Of a stretch of DNA of 37,177 nucleotides, positions 18,272-26,017 are shown piece by piece. The translations under genes were made by a program, and so were the position numbers. Position 1 is the stretch's first letter. Every line of letters begins with the position of its first letter. Source of the stretch: Pseudomonadota bacterium (GTDB lineage: Bacteria; Pseudomonadota; Alphaproteobacteria; Rickettsiales; SXRF01); NCBI GenBank assembly GCA_028873525.1, contig JAGWIM010000009.1, positions 1-37,177 of the forward strand, given 5' to 3'. The notes beneath the pieces were generated by a model. The model made no database searches, was not told the origin of the DNA, and worked only from the letters and a program-made list of their open reading frames with translations.

Positions 18272-18448
18272 TCAACCGGCGTTCTTGGCGTCCTGAATTT
18301 CCTTGCGGCGGCTGTCGCACAGCCGCTTGATTTCCATCAGCGCCTTGCGTGCGCGGGTGCCGGCGGCGGCGTTGCCGCCTTCGAATTTGTCGTCTTCTTC
18401 GGCGAATGTCCTGACCAATTCTTCGAGCTGCATGCTGGCTTTTGACAT
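18272..18448 (-). CDS. Small Hc1-like (histone H1-type) protein
   Basis: A 58-residue ORF with a good ribosome binding site (AAAGGA, 6 nt before the ATG). The protein begins MSKASMQLEELVRTFAEEDD and contains the GNAAAGTRARKALMEIKRL block, ending in RRKEIQDAKNAG. This block matches what I know of the Hc1/histone-H1-like family of small bacterial DNA-associated proteins (Chlamydia Hc1 N-terminus, short Bacteroidetes homologues). The Lys/Ala/Pro-rich DNA-binding tail of chlamydial Hc1 is missing, so DNA binding is not assured. It starts 52 bp from the icd stop, on the same strand, so it may be co-transcribed with icd. Confidence 0.75.
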   Translation of the reverse strand: MSKASMQLEELVRTFAEEDDKFEGGNAAAGTRARKALMEIKRLCDSRRKEIQDAKNAG

Positions 18449-18500
18449 GAAATGTCCTTTCGCGTTGTTGGTGGAAGGTAGCGGACGTTTCTATAGCCAG

Positions 18501-19712
18501 TTATTTCTTTCCGCGCAACCGTTCTTCCACTCTGTCCAGAAATTGTTCCGTCGTGAGAAACTTCTGGTCGGGGTCGATCAGCGCCGCCAGGTCTTTCGTC
18601 ATGAACCCGGCTTCCACCGTATCGATGCAGGCGCGCTCAATCTTCTCCGCGAATTCGGCGACCTCCGGCGTGGCGTCGAATCTGGCGCGGCAGGAAAGCG
18701 CGCGCGTCCAGGCGAAGACCGAGGCGATGGGATTGGTTGAAGTCGGCTTGCCCTGCTGGTGCTGGCGGAAGTGACGCGTCACCGTGCCGTGCGCGGCTTC
18801 GGCCAGGGCGGTTTTTCCGTCCGGCGTCATCAGCACCGAGGTCATGAGGCCCAAAGAACCGAACCCCTGCGCCACCGTGTCGGACTGCACGTCGCCATCG
18901 TAATTCTTGCATGCCCACAGGAATCCGCCCGGCCATTTGAGCGCCATCGCCACCATGTCGTCGATGAGACGGTGTTCATATGTCAGCCCGGCCTTGTCGA
19001 ATTTTTCGGCGAACTCGGCATCGAACACCTCGTGGAAAATATCCTTGAAGCGGCCATCATATGCCTTGAGAATGGTGTTTTTGGTGGAGAGATAGACCGG
19101 GTATTTGCGCGCCAGCGCATAGTTGAAGCAGGCATGGGCGAAGCCGCGAATGGAATCGTCGAGATTATACATGCCCATTGCCACACCCGCGCCCTTGAAA
19201 TTGAATATCTCATGGTGCGAAGGCGCGCCGCCATTTTCAGGAGTAAATGTCATCGTCAGTTTACCGGCTTCCGGCACGATGAAATCGGTCGCCTTGTATT
19301 GATCGCCGAAGGCGTGGCGGCCAATGACGATCGGCTGCGTCCAGCCGGGCACCAGGCGCGGCACGTTCCTGCAGATAATCGGCTCGCGGAAAACCGTGCC
19401 GTCCAGGATGTTGCGGATGGTGCCGTTGGGCGATTTCCACATCTTTTTGAGGCCGAATTCCTTAACGCGCGCCTCGTCGGGCGTGATGGTGGCGCATTTG
19501 ACGCCGACGCCGAATGTTTTAACCGCCTCGCCGGCCTGGACGGTGATTTTATCCCCGCCGGCGTCGCGGGCCTGGATGGAGAGGTCGAAATATTTGAGGT
19601 CGATGTCGAGGAAGGGCAGGATAAGCTTATCCTTGATCAACTTCCAGATGACGCGCGTCATCTCGTCGCCGTCAATCTCGACGATGGGATTTTTTACCCT
19701 TATAGGCGCCAT
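18501..19712 (-). CDS. icd: NADP-dependent isocitrate dehydrogenase (eukaryotic-like type)
   Basis: A 403-residue TCA-cycle enzyme converting isocitrate to 2-oxoglutarate. Conserved blocks: [19 protein letters not shown] at the start, [38 protein letters not shown] (substrate phosphate loop), [30 protein letters not shown] with the metal-binding Asp residues, and [13 protein letters not shown] with the NADP-specific His/Arg. This is the type II IDH shared by alphaproteobacteria and mitochondria, not the E. coli type. ATG 19712 has GGGAG 7 nt upstream and gives the family length; the open frame further upstream is repeat sequence. Confidence 0.96.
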   Translation of the reverse strand: MAPIRVKNPIVEIDGDEMTRVIWKLIKDKLILPFLDIDLKYFDLSIQARDAGGDKITVQAGEAVKTFGVGVKCATITPDEARVKEFGLKKMWKSPNGTIRNILDGTVFREPIICRNVPRLVPGWTQPIVIGRHAFGDQYKATDFIVPEAGKLTMTFTPENGGAPSHHEIFNFKGAGVAMGMYNLDDSIRGFAHACFNYALARKYPVYLSTKNTILKAYDGRFKDIFHEVFDAEFAEKFDKAGLTYEHRLIDDMVAMALKWPGGFLWACKNYDGDVQSDTVAQGFGSLGLMTSVLMTPDGKTALAEAAHGTVTRHFRQHQQGKPTSTNPIASVFAWTRALSCRARFDATPEVAEFAEKIERACIDTVEAGFMTKDLAALIDPDQKFLTTEQFLDRVEERLRGKK

Positions 19713-19754
19713 GGACGTCTCCCGATGATTCCGCCTTATAGCAAAGGAAGGCGT

Positions 19755-19859
19755 GATTGTCATCCCGTCATCGCTCGAATCGCGGAACAATGCCGGGGCG
19801 GTCTGGAAAAAGACCGGGTTCTCCAGGGCGTTGCAAAAGCACACTCCGGGGAATGACGG
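19755..19859. repeat. Dispersed repeat upstream of icd (CCCGTCATCGCTCGAATCGCG type)
   Basis: A roughly 105-bp segment starting with GTCATCCCGTCATCGCTCG and ending CGGGGAATGACGG, so its ends are roughly complementary. The first part (CCCGTCATCGCTCGAATCGC, about 19764) matches 22243-22262 with one change. It separates icd from the lipoprotein genes and must contain or abut the icd promoter. Confidence 0.6.
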
Positions 19860-19934
19860 ATTTGGTGTATCATTTTTTTAGCTTCATTGCGGTAATCTCC
19901 GTGCTATGATGCGGCGTCATTCAGGAGATTCTCG

Positions 19935-20426
19935 ATGCGCCGTCTTGGGATGGTTTGCGTTCCATTGCTGCTTGCCGGCTGCCACATTGAGCAGCAGGGG
20001 CGTGAATTCCATGTCAGCCCGCCGCCGGCGTTTATTCACCAGACCTGGGGGATTTCGCAGCAGGAAACGTCGCCCGGCGGCACGCGCGTATGCACAGTCT
20101 CTGCGGGCGAGATAGATGTGACGCAGCGCGGCGCCCGGCGCGGAAGCACGGCGCGCGTGTCGATGGACCGCGGCCTCGCCCCCGGCGAGAGCTATAAAAT
20201 CCTGTTCGGCGACACGATTTATGAAACCCTCACCGGGCGGTTTTCCGCCGCCGATTCCGCCGCCATCATCGAACGCCTGAAGCGGGCGAAAATGGTTTAT
20301 ACGGAACTGACGGTGAACTTCATCGGCTTTGCCGGCGGCCAGTGGAGGCATGTGCAGAATGAAATCCCGCTGGCCGGTTTCCCGGCGCGCTACCGTGCCT
20401 GTGAACGTTTCATGACAAAAAAATAA
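19935..20426 (+). CDS. Putative lipoprotein of unknown function
   Basis: A 163-residue protein with a short lipoprotein signal: positive MRRLG, a hydrophobic stretch and the lipobox LLAGC with Cys16 as the lipidated residue. AGGAG lies 8 nt before the ATG. The mature part has no domain I recognise with certainty; GTRVCTVSAGEIDVTQR, SYKILFGDTIYET and the C-terminal PARYRACERFM hint at a beta-rich, disulfide-bearing domain slightly like IalB-type proteins, but this is weak. It is followed 16 bp later by a second lipoprotein, so the pair probably forms an operon acting at the envelope. Confidence 0.8.
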   Translation: MRRLGMVCVPLLLAGCHIEQQGREFHVSPPPAFIHQTWGISQQETSPGGTRVCTVSAGEIDVTQRGARRGSTARVSMDRGLAPGESYKILFGDTIYETLTGRFSAADSAAIIERLKRAKMVYTELTVNFIGFAGGQWRHVQNEIPLAGFPARYRACERFMTKK

Positions 20427-20442
20427 CGGCGGGTATTGGGTT

Positions 20443-20889
20443 ATGGCGACGCTGTTACGGTATATCGGTTGTATACTTGCCGCGGGCGGGTTGTCGGCCT
20501 GCGCGGCGTTGCAGGCGCCGCCCGTAATCCAGTCGCGCGCGGCATTGTGGCAGCGTTATGGCCATCAGCCGCTCGATGCGCTGATCATGGCCTGGGGAGC
20601 GCCTTCGGCCGAGACGCGCCTGACCGACGGCTCGCGCCTGCTGACCTACCGCCGCACCACCACCTACGATGCGGAATCGCCGCAGGAAATCATCTCCGAC
20701 TGCGAGGCGGTATTCCTGGCCAAAGCGCCGCGCTACCGCATCAGCAATGTCGCCATGCGCGGGGATCCTTACGAATGTGAATTGCTGGCGGAAGGAAAAC
20801 CGGGCGAAGTGCGCCATATATATATCCCGCCGCCCTATCCGTACCCGTACCCCTATCCTTATCGTTATCCGTTTTACCGGCATCCGTGA
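20443..20889 (+). CDS. Putative lipoprotein with C-terminal Pro-Tyr repeats
   Basis: A 148-residue protein with a signal sequence and lipobox LSAC (Cys20). The middle part (ALWQRYGHQPLDALIMAWGAPSAETRLTDGSRLLTYRR) resembles the small BamE/SmpA-like fold found in many envelope lipoproteins, in which a short helix pair is followed by a GxP turn and a strand reporting on a template string. The end is a run of Pro-Tyr pairs (IPPPYPYPYPYPYRYP), encoded by an imperfect 6-bp repeat at about 20828-20875. The function is unknown. It lies in the same direction 16 bp after the first lipoprotein gene. Confidence 0.8.
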   Translation: MATLLRYIGCILAAGGLSACAALQAPPVIQSRAALWQRYGHQPLDALIMAWGAPSAETRLTDGSRLLTYRRTTTYDAESPQEIISDCEAVFLAKAPRYRISNVAMRGDPYECELLAEGKPGEVRHIYIPPPYPYPYPYPYRYPFYRHP

Positions 20890-20983
20890 TGACCGTAACG
20901 GCCAAACCTGCGGGCCATCCGCACCCGCCGGAAATGACCGGCGCTGGTGAAGGAGTGTTTCAGCAGCGAATTTTCGGCGCGAG

Positions 20984-22240
20984 ATGACGCCGCTGCTTGC
21001 CAGCCGCCGGTTTTTGCCGCTGTTCGCCACGCAGTTTCTCGGCGCCTGCAACGATAATCTGCTCAAGAACGCGCTGGTGATGCTGGTGACGTACCGCATC
21101 GCCGGCAGCGGCGGCGCGCAGCTCCTGGTGACGCTGGCGGCCGGGCTTTTCATCCTGCCGTTTTTCCTGTTCTCGGCGACCGCCGGGCAGCTCGCCGACA
21201 AGATTGACCGCGCGCGGCTGGCGCGCTTCGTCAAGCTCGCCGAAATCTGCCTGATGGTGATCGCCGGTGCCGGCTTCGCGCTTTCGAGCGTGCCGCTCTT
21301 GCTCTTCGCGCTGTTCGGCATGGGCGTGCATTCGACCTTTTTCGGGCCGATAAAATATGCGCTGCTGCCGCAGCACCTGCGTGATGATGAACTCCTCGCC
21401 GGCAACGGCTATATCGAGGCGGGCACGTTCCTTGCCATCCTGCTTGGCACGATTATCGGCGGGCTGCTGGTGCTTAAGGCGGGTGGCCGCGCGTGGGTTT
21501 CTTCCGTGATGATCGCCCTGGCTCTTTCAGGCTACGCCGCATCCCGCGCCATTCCGTCCGCGCCGCCGCCGGAACCGCAGCTTGCCCTCGACTGGAATCT
21601 CGCCAGGCAGACCTGGCGCATCGTGGGTTTCAGCCGCGACGACCGCTCGGTCTTCGCCTGCATCCTTGGCATCTCGTGGTTCTGGCTGGTCGGGGCGACC
21701 TATCTCTCGCAGTTTGCGCCGTTCGTGAAAGACACGCTGCATGCCGCGCCGGAGGTGGTGACGCTGTTCCTCACGATCTTTTCGGTGGGCATCGGCATCG
21801 GTTCTTTCCTCTGCAACAAGTTGCTCGGCGGCGAAATGGAAAGCAGTTACGTCCCGCCGGCGGCGTTCGGCATGGCGGTCTTCGGCATCGATTTATATCT
21901 GGCCAGCGGTGCGGCGCGCGCCGGTGCGTCACTAACGGGCTGGCGCGAATTCACGAGCGCGCTTCCGGGGCTGCGCGTTATGTTCGACCTCGTGATGATC
22001 GCCATCTGCGGCGGCATCTACATCGTTCCGCTGTATGCCATCATGCAGCACAGGAGCGCCGCGCGTCACCGCGCCCGCATCATCGCCGCCAACAATGTGG
22101 TCAACGCGCTCTTCATGGCGGCGGCGGCGCTGTTGACGCTTGCCATGCTGTCGCTGAAATGCACCATCCCGGAAGTGTTCCTGGTGGTCGCCTGCGGCAA
22201 TGTCGCCGCGGCGCTGGCGTGCCGGAGGTATGTTACATAA
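20984..22240 (+). CDS. MFS transporter, LplT-like lysophospholipid transporter
   Basis: A 418-residue, roughly 12-helix membrane protein. The start FLPLFATQFLGACNDNLLKNALVMLV, then TAGQLADKIDRARLARFVKLAE, and especially HSTFFGPIKYALLPQHLRDDELLAGNGYIEAGTFLAILLGTIIGGLL are signatures of the LplT family, which flips lysophospholipids back to the inner leaflet for reacylation. In many alphaproteobacteria this domain is fused to a PlsC-type acyltransferase and an acyl-ACP synthetase (Aas). Here the protein stops after the transporter and the partner domains are not in the neighbourhood. Gene start: ATG without a good ribosome binding site, but the N-terminus aligns with the family. Confidence 0.88.
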   Translation: MTPLLASRRFLPLFATQFLGACNDNLLKNALVMLVTYRIAGSGGAQLLVTLAAGLFILPFFLFSATAGQLADKIDRARLARFVKLAEICLMVIAGAGFALSSVPLLLFALFGMGVHSTFFGPIKYALLPQHLRDDELLAGNGYIEAGTFLAILLGTIIGGLLVLKAGGRAWVSSVMIALALSGYAASRAIPSAPPPEPQLALDWNLARQTWRIVGFSRDDRSVFACILGISWFWLVGATYLSQFAPFVKDTLHAAPEVVTLFLTIFSVGIGIGSFLCNKLLGGEMESSYVPPAAFGMAVFGIDLYLASGAARAGASLTGWREFTSALPGLRVMFDLVMIAICGGIYIVPLYAIMQHRSAARHRARIIAANNVVNALFMAAAALLTLAMLSLKCTIPEVFLVVACGNVAAALACRRYVT

Positions 22241-22241
22241 C

Positions 22242-22340
22242 CCGTCATCGCCCGAATCGCGCGGGCGATTCCAGGGCGATCCGGTAAAAGACCGTATTGC
22301 CCGTAATTTTCGCAAGAGCAAGATGCGTGGAACGACGGGA
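22242..22340. repeat. Dispersed repeat between convergent LplT-like and thioredoxin-like genes
   Basis: Starts with CCCGTCATCGCCCGAATCGC, near-identical to the copy upstream of icd, contains GCGCGGGCGAT and CCGGTAAAAGACCG words, then CCCGTAATTTTCGCAAGAGC as in the hairpin near 18228. It fills the whole gap between the two convergent stop codons. Confidence 0.6.
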
Positions 22341-22345
22341 AATAT

Positions 22346-22900
22346 TTATTCGCCGCGCCATTTAATCGAGCAGCCGATGCTCGGATGTTGCGCCGCCGGG
22401 GCGCGGCCGGTCATCGCCACCTGCGTCATCGCCTCGAACAGCTCGCGCGCGCCGCTTTCGGTTTTCTGCATGCCGGAGGCGTCGAGCCTGCCGCGATATT
22501 GCAGCGTGAGATTCGCATCGAAGCCGAAGAAATCCGGCGTGCAGACCGCGCCGTAGGCCCTGGCCACCGCTTGCGTTTCATCAATCGCATATGGGAAGGT
22601 GAAGCCGTGTTTTCCGGCGAAGGCCTTCATGTTGTCGAAAGAATCTTCCGGATAATGCTCCGTGTCGTTGGACATTACGGCGATGCTGCCGATGCCTTCC
22701 GCCGCCAGCGCTTTCGCATCACGCGCGATTTTATCTGCGATCGCCCGCACGAACGGGCAGTGATTGCAGATGAACATGACCACCAGTCCCTTCGCGCCCC
22801 TGGCGTCTCTCAGCGACCAGGTTTTCCCGTCGGTGCCCCTCAGCTTGAAATCAGGGGCATGCCAGCCGATGCTGGCGGCGGGGGTGGTGAGCGCGGGCAT
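22346..22900 (-). CDS. Thioredoxin-fold / AhpC-TSA family protein
   Basis: A 184-residue cytoplasmic thioredoxin-like protein. GWHAPDFKLRGTDGKTWSL is the usual N-terminal strand-turn region of peroxiredoxin/TlpA-like proteins; the redox site is CNHCPFV (CxxC) after VVMFI; later come VMSNDTEHYPEDSFDNMKAFA, FPYAIDE and the cis-Pro-bearing GAVCTPDFFGFD. Family members are annotated as thioredoxin family or peroxiredoxin-like proteins, with substrate unknown. ATG 22900 has GGAGA 7 nt upstream; the in-frame extension to 22942 lacks support. It stands alone, convergent with the transporter. Confidence 0.88.
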   Translation of the reverse strand: MPALTTPAASIGWHAPDFKLRGTDGKTWSLRDARGAKGLVVMFICNHCPFVRAIADKIARDAKALAAEGIGSIAVMSNDTEHYPEDSFDNMKAFAGKHGFTFPYAIDETQAVARAYGAVCTPDFFGFDANLTLQYRGRLDASGMQKTESGARELFEAMTQVAMTGRAPAAQHPSIGCSIKWRGE

Positions 22901-23045
22901 GATTGTCTCTCCATGGTGCGGGATGACCGGACAACGAAACAAATTATCCAGTCTCTCGGTCGTCCAGTCAACCGGCTATTCTGGTTACCTGGTCATCCGT
23001 GTAATCCCCGCTTGCAATCCTTGCGGCGGCGGGCATGATGGGCGC

Positions 23046-23897
23046 ATGAGAATTCCTGCCGCCGCCGTCATCCTGCTGGCCTCGGTCTCCAGCGCCGCCG
23101 CCGCGCCGTCTTTCTATCTCGAAGACCTCACCTGGCCGGAGGTGAAGGCGCGGATGGAGCGCGGCGCACGCACCATTATCGTTCCCAGCGGCGGCACCGA
23201 GCAGAACGGCCCGGCGATTGCCATCGGCAAGCACAACTGGATTGTGCAGTACACCTCCGGCGAGATTGCGCGGGAATTAGGCGACGCGCTGGCGGCGCCG
23301 GTCATCGCCTATGTGCCTGAAGGAAATATCAGCCCGCCGGAAGGCCATATGCGGTTTCCCGGCACGATTTCCGTGAGCGGCGATGACTATGCGCGTATCC
23401 TTGAAGACGCGGCGCGCAGCTTCAGGCAGGAAGGCTTCACCACCATCTGCTTCATCGGCGATCACGGCGGCGACCAGAAGCCGCAGCGGCAGGTCGCCGA
23501 AACATTAAACGAAGAATGGGCGGGGCAGGGCGTCAAGGTGATTGCCGTCGGCGATTATTACGCGGGCAAATCTTCCGACGCCTGGGTGAAGGCGCAGCGT
23601 ATCCCGGTGAAAGATCCGGAGGCGCACGCCGGATTCATGGATGCGTCGGAAGTGATGGCGGTTCGCCCGGGTGGCGTGCGGCCGGCATTGCTGAAACCTT
23701 ATACGCCGCAGGATTACGCCGCTCTCGGCGCGGAGGGCGACGAAACCCGCGCGGCGGCGGCCTACGGGAAAACGCTGCTTTCGCTGCGCATCAAGGCGGC
23801 GGTCGATCAGATTCGCCGCGTCGCCGGCGGGAAAATCCCGGCGCTGAATCAACCGGATACCGCGCCGCCAGGAAATGGCGGCGTCCCGGCCAGGTAA
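23046..23897 (+). CDS. Exported creatininase-family amidohydrolase-like protein
   Basis: A 283-residue protein with a clear signal peptide (MRIPAAAVILLASVSSAAAA, cleavage near residue 20), so periplasmic. The creatininase fold is seen in TIIVPSGGTEQNGPAIAIGKHNWIV, EGHMRFPGTISVS, ICFIGDHGGDQ and HAGFMDASEVMAV. The family's metal ligands are usually in EQHGPHLP and HAGE motifs; here the first His is Asn (EQNGP) and the Glu after HAG is Phe, while a His appears at GKHN. This variant pattern occurs in a separate branch of the family as I remember it; the reaction is unknown. ATG 23046 was chosen because the signal peptide begins there. Confidence 0.85.
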   Translation: MRIPAAAVILLASVSSAAAAPSFYLEDLTWPEVKARMERGARTIIVPSGGTEQNGPAIAIGKHNWIVQYTSGEIARELGDALAAPVIAYVPEGNISPPEGHMRFPGTISVSGDDYARILEDAARSFRQEGFTTICFIGDHGGDQKPQRQVAETLNEEWAGQGVKVIAVGDYYAGKSSDAWVKAQRIPVKDPEAHAGFMDASEVMAVRPGGVRPALLKPYTPQDYAALGAEGDETRAAAAYGKTLLSLRIKAAVDQIRRVAGGKIPALNQPDTAPPGNGGVPAR

Positions 23898-23937
23898 GCA
23901 GGAGCGCAGAAGGCGCCTGGCCTCTCTTCCGAAAAAA

Positions 23938-24012
23938 TGGTGCTGCTGAGATGAATCGAACATCCGACCCCGTCATTACCAATGACGTGCTCTACCACTG
24001 AGCTACAGCAGC
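23938..24012 (-). tRNA. tRNA-Thr (anticodon GGT)
   Basis: On the minus strand a complete cloverleaf forms: acceptor stem GCTGCTG/CAGCAGC, D-arm GCTC/GAGC with AGTGGTA loop, anticodon stem CGTCA/TGACG with loop TTGGTAA (anticodon GGT), variable loop GGGTC, T-arm GGATG/CATCT (one G-T pair) with loop TTCGATT, discriminator A. The CCA end is encoded (23938-23940). Decodes ACC and ACT. Confidence 0.97.
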
Positions 24013-24029
24013 CCGCAAACAGACGGCGG

Positions 24030-24058
24030 AAAATGCCACAGGATGCCGGTCAAGGCAA
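24030..24058 (-). promoter_or_regulatory. Candidate promoter of tRNA-Thr
   Basis: On the minus strand TTGCCT (24053-24058) and CATTTT (24030-24035) are 17 bases apart, ending 17 bases before the tRNA. TTGACC (24048-24053), a typical alphaproteobacterial -35, overlaps but is badly spaced. Match to consensus is moderate. Confidence 0.35.
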
Positions 24059-24144
24059 GCGCGTTTGCACGCCCGCGATTAAACCATTGCAATAACGGCG
24101 GCATTTCTGCACAATGGCGGTCTATTCCTTGCTGGACAAATGCC

Positions 24145-24255
24145 ATGCCATCGCCTTCTAACCGATTAAAAAAAAAGAAAAATCCTGACCGCCTGGCGCG
24201 CGCGCTCAAAGCCAATCTCAGGCGGCGCAAGCAGGCGGAAAAACCCAGGAGCTAG
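24145..24255 (+). CDS. Short basic conserved-type hypothetical protein
   Basis: A 36-residue ORF, MPSPSNRLKKKKNPDRLARALKANLRRRKQAEKPRS without the stop. The LARALKANLRRRKQ part resembles a short basic protein common in alphaproteobacteria (form LxxALRxNLxRRKxQxR), whose function is unknown to me. No clear Shine-Dalgarno. It is followed 3 bp later by another basic protein gene, which supports real translation of both. The frame is open further upstream to 24043, but those residues do not look conserved. Confidence 0.6.
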   Translation: MPSPSNRLKKKKNPDRLARALKANLRRRKQAEKPRS

Positions 24256-24258
24256 CGC

Positions 24259-24546
24259 ATGTTCGGCCATATTTTCCAGAGCAGAAAAGAACGCAAGAAG
24301 GCGCAGATCAAGAAAAATCGCTACCACGAAGAGATTTTTCAGCTTCTGCGGCTGCGCCGCGCCGAGGAAACGCGAGTCAAGGGATTGGAAAGCAAACACA
24401 AATCAAAAGCGTCACATACACCCGACAGCGAAGTCGCCGACAAAGTCGCCCGCATCAGGAACCGCCTGACCGGCCAGCGGCGCGTCTCCAGGGAGCGCTG
24501 GAACCGGTTTGCCGGCACCGGCGGCGAGGGCGGGCGCGGGCTTTGA
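24259..24546 (+). CDS. Unrecognised small basic protein
   Basis: A 95-residue, strongly Lys/Arg-rich protein. Residues 8-45 (SRKERKKAQIKKNRYHEEIFQLLRLRRAEETRVKGL) should form a long charged helix; the end is Gly-rich. There is no recognised domain. The gene starts 3 bp after the preceding short ORF, suggesting co-translation. Nucleic-acid or ribosome binding would fit the charge, but this is only inference. A phased A-tract region begins at its stop codon. Confidence 0.6.
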   Translation: MFGHIFQSRKERKKAQIKKNRYHEEIFQLLRLRRAEETRVKGLESKHKSKASHTPDSEVADKVARIRNRLTGQRRVSRERWNRFAGTGGEGGRGL

Positions 24547-24614
24547 AAAACCCGAAAAAAATACGAAAAAATGCCGGAAAACGGGAGAAGAATGGCCGAA
24601 AAATGGCGAAAAAA
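24546..24614. other. Phased A-tracts upstream of glyQ (predicted curved DNA)
   Basis: A-runs of 4-7 bases begin at about 24546, 24555, 24566, 24578, 24599 and 24609, that is at spacings near one or two helical turns, all on the same strand and mostly preceded by CG. This should give intrinsic curvature. It lies 95-163 bp before the glyQ start, a typical position for upstream activation or nucleoid-protein binding. Confidence 0.6.
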
Positions 24615-24708
24615 CCTGTTTTAATGCCCCAGAAATAGCCCGAAAATCATTGAATCCGCGCCAAAAGCGGCTACAACGATATTCCCTTTTCACCTGACCG
24701 GAACGCCC

Positions 24709-25653
24709 ATGCCGCTTTCGTTCCAACAACTGATTTTGAACCTGCACCAGTTCTGGGCGGAGCAGGGCTGCGTCATTTTGCAACCGTACGACATGGAAGT
24801 CGGCGCCGGGACGTTCCACCCGGCGACGGTGCTGCGCGCGCTGACGGACAAACCGTGGAATGCCGCATATGTGCAACCGTCGCGCCGGCCGAAGGACGGC
24901 CGTTACGGCGAAAACCCGAATCGTCTCCAGCACTATTACCAGTACCAGGTCATTCTGAAACCCTCGCCCGATAATATTCAGGAGATGTATCTGGACAGCC
25001 TGAAGATGCTCGGCATTGACCCCATGAAGCATGACATCCGCTTCGTCGAGGATGACTGGGAATCGCCGACGCTCGGCGCCTGGGGACTCGGCTGGGAAGT
25101 CTGGTGCGACGGCATGGAAGTGACGCAGTTCACGTATTTTCAGCAGGTCGGCGGCATCGAGTGCAGGCCGGTCTCCGGCGAAATCACCTATGGCCTTGAG
25201 CGGCTTGCCATGTATATTCAGGGCGTGGAGAATGTGTATGATTTGGTGTATCAATCCCGTGCCGACGCCTCCGGCGTCCCGCAGGATTCGGTGACGTACG
25301 GCGACATCTTTCTTGAGAATGAAAAAGAATTCTCCGCTTATAATCTTGAATATGCCGATACCGCGCAACTCCTGCGCCATTTCAAGGACGCCGAAACCGA
25401 ATGCGAGGCGCTGCTGAAGCGGAACCTGCCGCTGCCCGCCTATGACCAGTGCATCAAGGCCTCGCACCGCTTCAACCTGCTTGACGCGCGCGGCGTGATT
25501 TCCGTCACCGAGCGCGCTTCTTACATTGCGAAGGTGCGGGCGCTGGCGAAAGGCTGCTGCGAGGCGTATATCAATCCTGCGCGACCCGCGGGATCCGCCG
25601 GAGGAAAGGATACTGCGCAATCACTTCGCGATTCGCAGGATTTACGCGCATGA
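24709..25653 (+). CDS. glyQ: Glycyl-tRNA synthetase alpha subunit
   Basis: A 314-residue class II aminoacyl-tRNA synthetase catalytic subunit of the bacterial alpha2beta2 type. Near-canonical from [43 protein letters not shown] through [34 protein letters not shown] to [29 protein letters not shown] (motif 3 region). After [12 protein letters not shown] the last ~24 residues ([16 protein letters not shown] onwards) replace the usual SREALGFP-like end and are encoded by an inverted repeat. Its TGA overlaps the panD start (ATGA). glyS follows after panD. Confidence 0.95.
   Translation: MPLSFQQLILNLHQFWAEQGCVILQPYDMEVGAGTFHPATVLRALTDKPWNAAYVQPSRRPKDGRYGENPNRLQHYYQYQVILKPSPDNIQEMYLDSLKMLGIDPMKHDIRFVEDDWESPTLGAWGLGWEVWCDGMEVTQFTYFQQVGGIECRPVSGEITYGLERLAMYIQGVENVYDLVYQSRADASGVPQDSVTYGDIFLENEKEFSAYNLEYADTAQLLRHFKDAETECEALLKRNLPLPAYDQCIKASHRFNLLDARGVISVTERASYIAKVRALAKGCCEAYINPARPAGSAGGKDTAQSLRDSQDLRA
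25573..25642. repeat. 9-bp inverted repeat in the glyQ 3' end
   Basis: AATCCTGCG (25573-25581) and CGCAGGATT (25634-25642) are perfect inverted copies 52 bp apart, with further GCGGGATCC-like palindromic words between. The segment encodes the non-conserved tail of GlyQ and ends 8 bp before the panD start. Confidence 0.6.
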
Positions 25654-26006
25654 TGTTCAAGATGCTGCATAGCAAGCTGCACCGCGCGCGCGTGACGCGC
25701 GCGGAGCTGCATTACAACGGGTCGCTCGGCATCGACCGCGATTTAATCGAGATGGCGGGCATGATGCCCGGCCAGCAGATTGACGTGCTCAACGTCAATA
25801 ACGGCGCGCGCTTCACCACCTACATCCTCGAGGAGCCGCGCGGCAGCAAAACCATCGGCGTCTACGGCGCGGCGGCGCACCTGGCCAAGCCCGGCGATCT
25901 TGTCATCGTCATCGCCTATGCGCTGATGGACGAGCGCGAGGCCAAAAAATTCAGGCCCGTCGTGCTGGTGCTGGATGAGAAGAATAACGTGGTGGAAAAT
26001 GCTTAG
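25650..26006 (+). CDS. panD: Aspartate 1-decarboxylase (pyruvoyl enzyme)
   Basis: A 118-residue proenzyme that makes beta-alanine for pantothenate. [27 protein letters not shown] aligns with the E. coli sequence, including catalytic Lys9, Tyr22 and the Gly24-Ser25 self-cleavage site that creates the pyruvoyl group; [19 protein letters not shown] and the [19 protein letters not shown] strands are conserved. Start overlaps the glyQ stop (ATGA), and glyS starts 11 bp after its end, so panD is embedded in the glycyl-tRNA synthetase operon. A second ATG follows immediately (25653); numbering by the first matches the family. Confidence 0.95.
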   Translation: MMFKMLHSKLHRARVTRAELHYNGSLGIDRDLIEMAGMMPGQQIDVLNVNNGARFTTYILEEPRGSKTIGVYGAAAHLAKPGDLVIVIAYALMDEREAKKFRPVVLVLDEKNNVVENA

Positions 26007-26017
26007 GCGGGGTAATC

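Noticed and set aside
18759-19856. Plus-strand open frame of about 365 codons opposite icd
   Set aside because: Antisense of icd, low-complexity translation, no ribosome binding site.
24412-25620. Long minus-strand open frame of about 400 codons opposite glyQ
   Set aside because: It is the antisense of the highly conserved glyQ; its translation has no recognisable domain and results from GC-rich codon usage.
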